Shown here: piece after piece, positions 56,033 to 64,000 of the stretch
Numbering within the stretch: the stretch's first letter is position 1
How the letters are laid out: every line of letters starts with the position of its first letter
Assembly (NCBI GenBank): GCA_964036045.1
Contig: OZ038380.1
Span: 167,283,872-167,347,871, forward strand
From: Eutreptiella sp. 'Long Island Sound 2002'
Taxonomy: Eukaryota; Euglenozoa; Euglenophyceae; Eutreptiales; Eutreptiaceae
Direction of reading: 5' to 3'
DNA length: 64,000 nt
Notes under the pieces: model-generated
Told to the model about the DNA's origin: nothing
Seen by the model: the letters and a program-made list of their open reading frames with translations, nothing else
The model's database searches: none
Program-made: the position numbers and the translations under genes

Positions 56033-58324
56033 TCACAGTTTGACACGCGACCAAACTTCCAAGACGAGGGGCACAACCCTAGAGCACCCGTAGGCCCTCA
56101 CTGGACTATAACCGCCGTCATCCCATCCGTCTAGCACACATCGCAGCCTGGGCAAAGAATGTTGTGTTGCAAAGTGTCCTACGTTGCTCTGCGGAGCTAT
56201 ACGATGATGTACGAACCTAGAGTGTGCCCTGAAAGCCCTATAACACATTGTACATTATCGTATGGTACTGCCACAATACTTTTACCACAACAAGCAAATT
56301 GGTACTACGTTGTCAACAAAGACAAACACACTGAGTAATGTTTGTACTGTTACATTGCTGTCCATATCCCCAAAAGAAGAAGTAGGGACTGGAAGCACAC
56401 CCATGCCAATTCACTCACAGTTTGACACGTGACCAAACTTCCAAGACGAGGGGCACAACCCTAGAGCACCCGTAGGCCCTCACTGGACTACAACCGCCGT
56501 CATCCCATCCGTCTAGCACACATCGCACCCTGAGCAAAGAATGTTGTGATTCAAAGTGTCCTACCTTGCTCTGCAGAGGTATACTATGATGTACGAACCT
56601 GCACTTTGCCTGGAAAACCCTATAACACATTGTATAGTATTGTATTGTACTGCCACAATACTTTTACCACAACAACCAGATTGGTGCTATGTTCTCAACA
56701 AAGACAAACACACTGAGTAATGTTTGTACCGTTACATTACTACCCATATCCCAAAAAGAGGAAGTAGGGACTGGAAGCACACCCATGCCAATGCACTCAC
56801 AGTTTGACACGTGACCAAACTTCCAGGACGCGGGGCACAACCCTAGAGCACCCGTAGGCCCTCACTGGGCTATAACCGCCGTCATCCCATCCGTCTAGCA
56901 CACATCGCACCTTGAGCAAAGAATGTTGTGATTCAAAGTGTCCTACCTTTCTCTGCGGAGGTATACGATGATGTACGAACCTACAATGTGCCCTGAAAGC
57001 CCTATAACACATTGTAAAGTATTTGATTGTAGTGCCACAATACTTTTACCACAACAAGCAAATTGGTACTACGTTCTCAACAAAGACAAACACACTGAGT
57101 AATGTTTGTACCGTTACATTGCTTTCCATATCCCCAAAAGAGGAAGTAGGGACTGGAAGCACACCCATGCCAATTCACTCACAGTTTGACACGTGACCAA
57201 ACTTCCAAGACGAGGGGCACAACCCTAGAGCACCCGTAGGCCCTCACTGGACTATAACCGCCGTCATCCCATCCGTCTAGCACACATCGCAGCCTGAGCA
57301 AAGAATGTTGTGTTGCAAAGTGTCCTACGTTGCTCTGCGGAGCTATACGATGATGTACGAACCTAGAGTGTGCCCTGAAAGCCCTATAACACATTGTACA
57401 TTATCGTATTGTACTGCCACAATACTTTTACCACAACAAGCAAATTGGTACTACGTTGTCAACAAAGACAAACACACTGAGTAATGTTTGTACCGTTACA
57501 TTGCTTTCCATATCCCCAAAAGAGGAAGTAGGGACTGGAAGCACACCCATGCCAATTCACTCACAGTTTGACACGTGACCAAACTTCCAAGACGAGGGGC
57601 ACAACCCTAGAGCACCCGTAGGCCCTCACTGGACTATAACCGCCGTCATCCCATCCGTCTAGCACACATCGCAGCCTGGGCAAAGAATGTTGTGTTGCAA
57701 AGTGTCCTACGTTGCTCTGCGGAGCTATACGATGATGTACGAACCTAGAGTGTGCCCTGAAAGCCCTATAACACATTGTACATTATCGTATTGTACTGCC
57801 GCAATACTTTTACCACAACAAGCAAATTGGTACTACGTTGTCAACAAAGACAAACACACTGAGTAATGTTTGTACCGTTACATTACTACCCATATCCCAA
57901 AAAGAGGAAGTAGGGACTGGAAGCACACCCATGCCAATTCACTCACAGTTTGACACGTGACCAAACTTCCAAGACGAGGGGCACAACCCTAGAGCACCCG
58001 TAGGCCCTCACTGGACTACAACCGCCGTCATCCCATCCGTCTAGCACACATCGCACCCTGAGCAAAGAATGTTGTGATTCAAAGTGTCCTACCTTGCTCT
58101 GCAGAGCTATACTATGATGTACGAACCTGCACTTTGCCTTGAAAACCCTATAACACATTGTATAGTATTGTATTGTACTGCCACAATACTTTTACCACAA
58201 CAAGCAAATTGGTACTACGTTCTCAACAAAGACAAACACACTGAGTAATGTTTGTACCGTTACATTGCTTTCCATATCCCCAAAAGAGGAAGTAGGGACT
58301 GGAAGCACACCCATGCCAATTCAC
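56033..58324. repeat. Six-unit higher-order repeat of the 382-bp satellite, copy 1 (2,292 bp)
   Basis: Units at 56,033, 56,415, 56,797, 57,179, 57,561 and 57,943 form an ordered set of variants that repeats in the next six units. Markers include GACACGCGACC in the first unit, GACTACAACCGCC plus TGCCTGGAAAACC in the second, CCTTTCTCTG in the third, and GCAGCCTGGGC or GCAGCCTGAGC with CTACGTTGCTC in the fourth and fifth. Confidence 0.87.
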
Positions 58325-60615
58325 TCACAGTTTGACACGCGACCAAACTTCCAAGACGAGGGGCACAACCCTAGAGCACCCGTAGGCCCTCACTGGACTA
58401 TAACCGCCGTCATCCCATCCGTCTAGCACACATCGCAGCCTGGGCAAAGAATGTTGTGTTGCAAAGTGTCCTACGTTGCTCTGCAGAGGTATACGATGAT
58501 GTACGAACCTACAGTGTGCCCTGAAAGCCCTATAACACATTGTACATTATCATATTGTACTGCCACAATACTTTTACCACAACAAGCAAATTGGTACTAC
58601 GTTGTCAACAAAGACAAACACACTGAGTAATGTTTGTACTGTTACATTGCTGTCCATATCCCCAAAAGAGGAAGTAGGGACTGGAAGCACACCGATGCCA
58701 ATTCACTCACAGTTTGACACGTGACCAAACTTCCAAGACGAGGGGCACAACCCTAGAGCACCCGTAGGCCCTCACTGGACTACAACCGCCGTCATCCCAT
58801 CCGTCTAGCACACATCGCACCCTGAGCAAAGAATGTTGTGATTCAAAGTGTCCTACCTTGCTCTGCAGAGGTATACTATGATGTACGAACCTGCACTTTG
58901 CCTGGAAAACCCTATAACACATTGTTTAGTATTGTATTGTACTGCCACAATACTTTTACCACAACAACCAGATTGGTGCTATGTTCTCAACAAAGACAAA
59001 CACACTGAGTAATGTTTGTACCGTTACATTACTACCCATATCCCAAAAGAGGAAGTAGGGACTGGAAGCACACCCATGCCAATGCACTCACAGTTTGACA
59101 CGTGACCAAACTTCCAGGACGCGGGGCACAACCCTAGAGCACCCGTAGGCCCTCACTGGGCTATAACCGCCGTCATCCCATCCGTCTAGCACACATCGCA
59201 CCTTGAGCAAAGAATGTTGTGATTCAAAGTGTCCTACCTTTCTCTGCGGAGGTATACGATGATGTACGAACCTACAATGTGCCCTGAAAGCCCTATAACA
59301 CATTGTAAAGTATTTGATTGTACTGCCACAATACTTTTACCACAACAAGCAAATTGGTACTACGTTCTCAACAAAGACAAACACACTGAGTAATGTTTGT
59401 ACCGTTACATTGCTTTCCATATCCCCAAAAGAGGAAGTAGGGACTGGAAGCACACCCATGCCAATTCACTCACAGTTTGACACGTGACCAAACTTCCAAG
59501 ACGAGGGGCACAACCCTAGAGCACCCGTAGGCCCTCACTGGACTATAACCGCCGTCATCCCATCCGTCTAGCACACATCGCAGCCTGGGCAAAGAATGTT
59601 GTGTTGCAAAGTGTCCTACGTTGCTCTGCGGAGCTATACGATGATGTACGAACCTAGAGTGTGCCCTGAAAGCCCTATAACACATTGTACATTATCGTAT
59701 TGTACTGCCACAATACTTTTACCACAACAAGCAAATTGGTACTACGTTGTCAACAAAGACAAACACACTGAGTAATGTTTGTACCGTTACATTGCTTTCC
59801 ATATCCCCAAAAGAGGAAGTAGGGACTGGAAGCACACCCATGCCAATTCACTCACAGTTTGACACGTGACCAAACTTCCAAGACGAGGGGCACAACCCTA
59901 GAGCACCCGTAGGCCCTCACTGGACTATAACCGCCGTCATCCCATCCGTCTAGCACACATCGCAGCCTGGGCAAAGAATGTTGTGTTGCAAAGTGTCCTA
60001 CGTTGCTCTGCGGAGCTATACGATGATGTACGAACCTAGAGTGTGCCCTGAAAGCCCTATAACACATTGTACATTATCGTATGGTACTGCCACAATACTT
60101 TTACCACAACAAGCAAATTGGTACTACGTTGTCAACAAAGACAAACACACTGAGTAATGTTTGTACCGTTACATTACTACCCATATCCCAAAAAGAGGAA
60201 GTAGGGACTGGAAGCACACCCATGCCAATTCACTCACAGTTTGACACGTGACCAAACTTCCAAGACGAGGGGCACAACCCTAGAGCACCCGTAGGCCCTC
60301 ACTGGACTACAACCGCCGTCATCCCATCCGTCTAGCACACATCGCACCCTGAGCAAAGAATGTTGTGATTCAAAGTGTCCTACCTTGCTCTGCAGAGCTA
60401 TACTATGATGTACGAACCTGCACTTTGCCTTGAAAACCCTATAACACATTGTATAGTATTGTATTGTACTGCCACAATACTTTTACCACAACAAGCAAAT
60501 TGGTACTACGTTCTCAACAAAGACAAACACACTGAGTAATGTTTGTACCGTTACATTGCTGTCCATATCCCCAAAAGAGGAAGTAGGGACTGGAAGCACA
60601 CCCATGCCAATTCAC
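58325..60615. repeat. Six-unit higher-order repeat, copy 2 (2,291 bp)
   Basis: Units at 58,325, 58,707, 59,088, 59,470, 59,852 and 60,234 reproduce copy 1 in order, one base shorter because of CCCAAAAGAGG in place of CCCAAAAAGAGG near 59,043. Differences between copies are few, for example GTAGTGCC near 57,030 against GTACTGCC in the partner. Confidence 0.87.
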
Positions 60616-61380
60616 TCACAGTTTGACACGTGACCAAACTTCCAGGACACGGGGCACAACCCTAGAGCACCCGTAGGCCCTCACTGGGCTATAACCGCCG
60701 TCATCCCATCCGTCTAGCACACATCGCACCTTGAGCAAAGAATGTTGTGATTCAAAGTGTCCTACCTTGCTCTGCGGAGGTATACGATGATGTACGAACC
60801 TACAATGTGCCCTGAAAGCCCTATAACACATTGTAAAGTATTTGATTGTACTGCCACAATACTTTTACCACAACAAGCAAATTGGTACTACGTTCTCAAC
60901 AAAGACAAACACACTGAGTAATGTTTGTACCGTTACATTGCTTTCCATATCCCCAAAAGAGGAAGTAGGGACTGGAAGCACACCCATGCCAATTCACTCA
61001 CAGTTTGACACGCGACCAAACTTCCAAGACGAGGGGCACAACCCTAGAGCACCCGTAGGCCCTCACTGGACTATAACCGCCGTCATCCCATCCGTCTAGC
61101 ACACATCGGAGCCTGGGCAAAGAATGTTGTGTTGCAAAGTGTCCTACGTTGCTCTGCGGAGCTATACGATGATGTACGAACCTACAGTGTGCCCTGAAAG
61201 CCCTATAACACATTGTACATTATCGTATTGTACTGCCACAATACTTTTACCACAACAAGCAAATTGGTACTACGTTGTCAACAAAGACAAACACACTGAG
61301 TAATGTTTGTACCGTTACATTGCTGTCCATATCCCCAAAAAGAGAAAGTAGGGACTGAAAGCACACCCATGCCAATTCAC
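60616..61380. repeat. Unit pair duplicated from 55,651-56,414
   Basis: The two units starting at 60,616 and 60,998 match the two at 55,651 and 56,033, with an offset of 4,965 and then 4,965 bp. Shared marks are CAGGACACGGGG and GTAAAGTATTTGATTG in the first unit and GACACGCGACC in the second. The pair flanks the two six-unit blocks, as if the blocks were amplified inside a larger, older repeat period of 13 units. Confidence 0.75.
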
Positions 61381-61762
61381 TCACAGTTTGACACGTGACC
61401 AAACTTCCAAGACGAGGGGCACAACCCTAGAGCACCCGTAGGCCCTCACTGGACTACAACCGCCGTCATCCCATCCGTCTAGCACACATCACACCCTGAG
61501 CAAAGAATGTTGTGATTCAAAGTGTCCTACCTTGCTCTGCAGAGCTATGCTATGATGTACGAACCTGCACTTTGCCCTCAAAGCCCTATAACACATTGTA
61601 CAATATTGTATTGCACTGCCACAACACTTTTACCACAACAAGCAAATTGGTACTACGTTCTCAACAAGGACAAACACACTGAGTAATGTTTGTACCGTTA
61701 CATTGCTGTCCATATCCCAAAAAGAGGAAGTAGGGACTGGAAGCACACCCATGCCAATTCAC

Positions 61763-62526
61763 TCACAGTTTGACATGTGACCAAACTTCCAGGACGAGGG
61801 GCACAACCCTAGAGCACCCGTAGGCCCTCACTGGGCTACAACCGCCGTCATCCCATCCGTGTAGCACACATCGCACCCTGAGCAAAGAATGTTGTGTTGC
61901 AAAGTGTCCTACCTTGCTCTGCGGAGGTATACTATGATGTACGAACCTGCACTTTGCCCTAAAACCCGTTTAACACATTGTACATTATTGGATTGTAGTG
62001 TCACAATACTTTTACCACAACAACCAGATTGGTGCTATGTTCTCAACAAAGACAAACACACTGAGTAATGTTTGTACCGTTACATTGCTGTCCATATCCC
62101 AAAAAGAGGAAGTAGGGACTGGAAGCACACCCATGCCAATTCACTCACAGTTTGACACGTGACCAAACTTCCAGGACGAGGGGCACAACCCTAGAGCACC
62201 CGTAGGCCCTCACTGGGCTACAACCGCCGTCATCCCATCCGTCTAGCACACATCGCACCCTGAGCAAAGAATGTTGTGTTGCAAAGTGTCCTACCTTGCT
62301 CTGCGGAGGTATACTATGATGTACGAACCTGCACTTTGCCCTAAAACCCGTTTAACACATTGTACATTATTGGATTGTAGTGTCACAATACTTTTACCAC
62401 AACAACCAGATTGGTGCTATGTTCTCAACGAAGACAAACACACTGAGTAATGTTTGTACCGTTACATTACTACCCATATCCCCAAAAGAGGAAGTAGGGA
62501 CTGGAAGCACACCCATGCCAATTCAC
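61763..62526. repeat. Adjacent near-identical 382-bp unit pair
   Basis: Units 61,763 and 62,145 share rare features, including AAAACCCGTTTAACACATTG, ATTGGATTGTAGTGTCAC and CAACCAGATTGGTGC, and differ at few positions. They are a recent single-unit tandem duplication near the right end of the window. Both carry the TAA that interrupts the minus-strand frame. Confidence 0.75.
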
Positions 62527-64000
62527 TCACAGTTTGACACGTGACCAAACTTCCAGGACGCGGGGCACAACCCTAGAGCACCCGTAGGCCCTCACTGGGC
62601 TATAACCGCCGTCATCCCATCCGTCTAGCACACATCGCACTTTGCGTAAAGAATGTTGTGATTCAAAGTGTCCTACCTTGCTCTGCAGAGCTATACTATG
62701 ATGTACGAACCTGGACTTTGCCCTGAAACCCCTATAGCACATTGTACATTATTGGATTGTACTGCCACAATACTTTTACCACAACAAGCAAATTGGTACT
62801 ACGTTCTCAACAAAGACAAACACACTGAGTAATGTTTGTACCATTACATTACTACCCATATCCCCAAAAGAGGAAGTAGGGACTGGAAGCACAGCCCATG
62901 CCAATTCACTCACATTTTGACGCGTGACCAAACTTCCAGGACGCGGGGCACAACCCTAGAGCACCCGTAGGCCCTCACTGGGCTATAACCGCCGTCATCC
63001 CATCCGTCTAGCACACATCGCAGCCTGAGCAAAGAATGTTGTGTTGCAAAGTGTCCTACGTTGCTCTGCGGAGGTATACTATGATGTACGAACCTGCACT
63101 TTGCCCTAAAAGCACTATAACACATTGTACATTATTGGATTGTAGTGTCACAATACTTTTACCACAACAACCAGATTAGTGCTATGTTCTCAACAAAGAC
63201 AAACACACTGAGTAATGTTTGTACCGTTACATTACTACCCATATCCCAAAAAGAGGAAGTAGGGACTGGAAGCACACCCATGCCAATTCACTCACAGTTT
63301 GACACGTGACCAAACTTCCAAGACGCGGGGCACAACCCTAGAGCACCCGTAGGCCCTCACTGGGCTATAACCGCCGCCATCCCATCCGTCTAGCACACAT
63401 CACACCCTGAGCAAAGAATGTTGTGATTCAAAGTGTCCTACCTTGCTCTGCAGAGCTATGCTATGATGTACGAACCTACACTTTGCCCTGGAAGCCCTAT
63501 AACACATTGTACAGTATTGTATTGTACTGCCACAATACTTTTACCACAACAAGCAAATTGGTACTACGTTCTCAACAAAGACAAACACACTGAGTAATGT
63601 TTGTACCGTTACATTGCTGTCCATATCCCCAAAAGAGGAAGTAGGGACTGGAAGCACACCCATGCCAATTCACTCACAGTTTGACACGTGACCAAACTTC
63701 CAAGACGAGGGGCACAACCCTAGAGCACCCGTAGGCCCTCACTGGACTATAACCGCCGTCATCCCATCCGTCTAGCACACATCGCACCCGGAGCAAAGAA
63801 TGTTGTGTTGCAAAGTGTCCTACCTTGCTCTGCGGAGGTATACTATGATGTACGAACCTGCACTTTGCCCTAAAAGCCGTTTAACACATCGTACATTATT
63901 GTATGGTAATGTCACAATGCTTTTCCCACAACAACCAGATTGGTGCTATGTTCTCAACAAAGACAAACACACAGAGTAATGTTTGTACCGTTACATTACT

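Larger units (their letters stand above)
53140..64000. repeat. 382-bp satellite array (27 full + 2 partial units)
   Basis: A tandem array of a ~382-bp unit fills the right end. Counting from TCACAGTTTGACACG, units start at 53,357, 53,739, 54,121, 54,503, 54,886, 55,268, 55,651, 56,033, 56,415, 56,797, 57,179, 57,561, 57,943, 58,325, 58,707, 59,088, 59,470, 59,852, 60,234, 60,616, 60,998, 61,381, 61,763, 62,145, 62,527, 62,910, 63,292 and 63,674 (the last cut by the window edge). Unit length varies only between 381 and 383 bp, through single-base changes such as CACAGCCC for CACACCC and AAAAAG for AAAAG. Units differ at linked sites: GTGTTGCAAAG or GTGATTCAAAG; TTGCTGTCC, TTGCTTTCC or TTACTACCC; GCACCCTGAGC or GCAGCCTGGGC. 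All are in one orientation. The family is not recognised. Confidence 0.98.

Noticed and set aside
55877-56134. 85-codon forward frame, repeated at 60,842-61,099
   Set aside because: Both are the same 382-bp unit type, duplicated 4,965 bp apart; other units are interrupted in this frame.
53357-64000. CENP-B box in the 382-bp unit
   Set aside because: CTTCCAGGACACGGGG resembles the TTCG-A-CGGG pattern, but the second half of TTCG is wrong and the spacing is one base short; no unit read matches the canonical box.
53357-64000. tRNA-like or Pol III B-box origin for the 382-bp unit
   Set aside because: GGTTCGTAC on the minus strand matches only the first half of the B-box consensus, and no A-box or cloverleaf is evident.
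1-64000. CRISPR array
   Set aside because: Units are contiguous, with no unique spacers between repeats, no cas genes, and the context is eukaryotic satellite DNA.

Overview
The window is eukaryotic satellite DNA with no convincing protein-coding or RNA gene. About 52.3 kb is a tandem array of a G-rich 31-bp minisatellite (roughly 1,690 units). After an 859-bp non-tandem island (52,281-53,139), the rest to the right edge is a tandem array of an unrelated ~382-bp satellite (27 complete units plus two partial ones). Both arrays run off the window, so their true lengths are unknown. Tens of kilobases of homogenised satellite with higher-order repeats, and no operons, ribosome-binding sites or dense ORFs, point to heterochromatin of a eukaryote (pericentromeric, subtelomeric or sex-chromosome-like). 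I cannot name the species or match either satellite to a named family.

The 31-bp array is patchy rather than uniform. Variant units mark domains. A TAGCG variant lies at 2.6-15.5 kb. A TTACTTGGTATGG variant lies at 0.9-1.4 and 16.4-23.4 kb. A GCCGGGGTCTGG-type variant occurs only from 23.9 kb onward. A set with CCAATGTGGG, GTGTCGTCC and GGTTCAGTGG dominates 40-51 kb. Shared rare variants reveal tandem segmental duplications whose lengths are multiples of 31 bp: 5,332 bp (172 units, two copies at 3.0-13.7 kb, with a nested 992-bp duplication), 1,426 bp (46 units, 17.3-20.5 kb), 310 bp, 651 bp, 372 bp, 2,727 bp (88 units minus 1 bp), 2,170 bp (70 units) and a 1.5-1.9 kb series repeated four times at 45-51 kb. 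Indels are rare and cluster at 43.6-45.4 kb.

The island separates the two arrays with abrupt edges. It has long C-runs, a 12-bp CACGTG palindrome and a weak exon-like stretch bounded by splice-site-like sequences.

The 382-bp array has its own higher-order structure, chiefly a six-unit repeat of ~2,292 bp present twice (56,033-60,615). Most units carry a CACGTG box and a 71-codon open frame on the minus strand. Stops in some units and the homogenised nature of the array make that frame more likely incidental than coding. The many ~61-aa frames of the 31-bp array are a simple consequence of its 93-bp codon period and are not annotated as genes.
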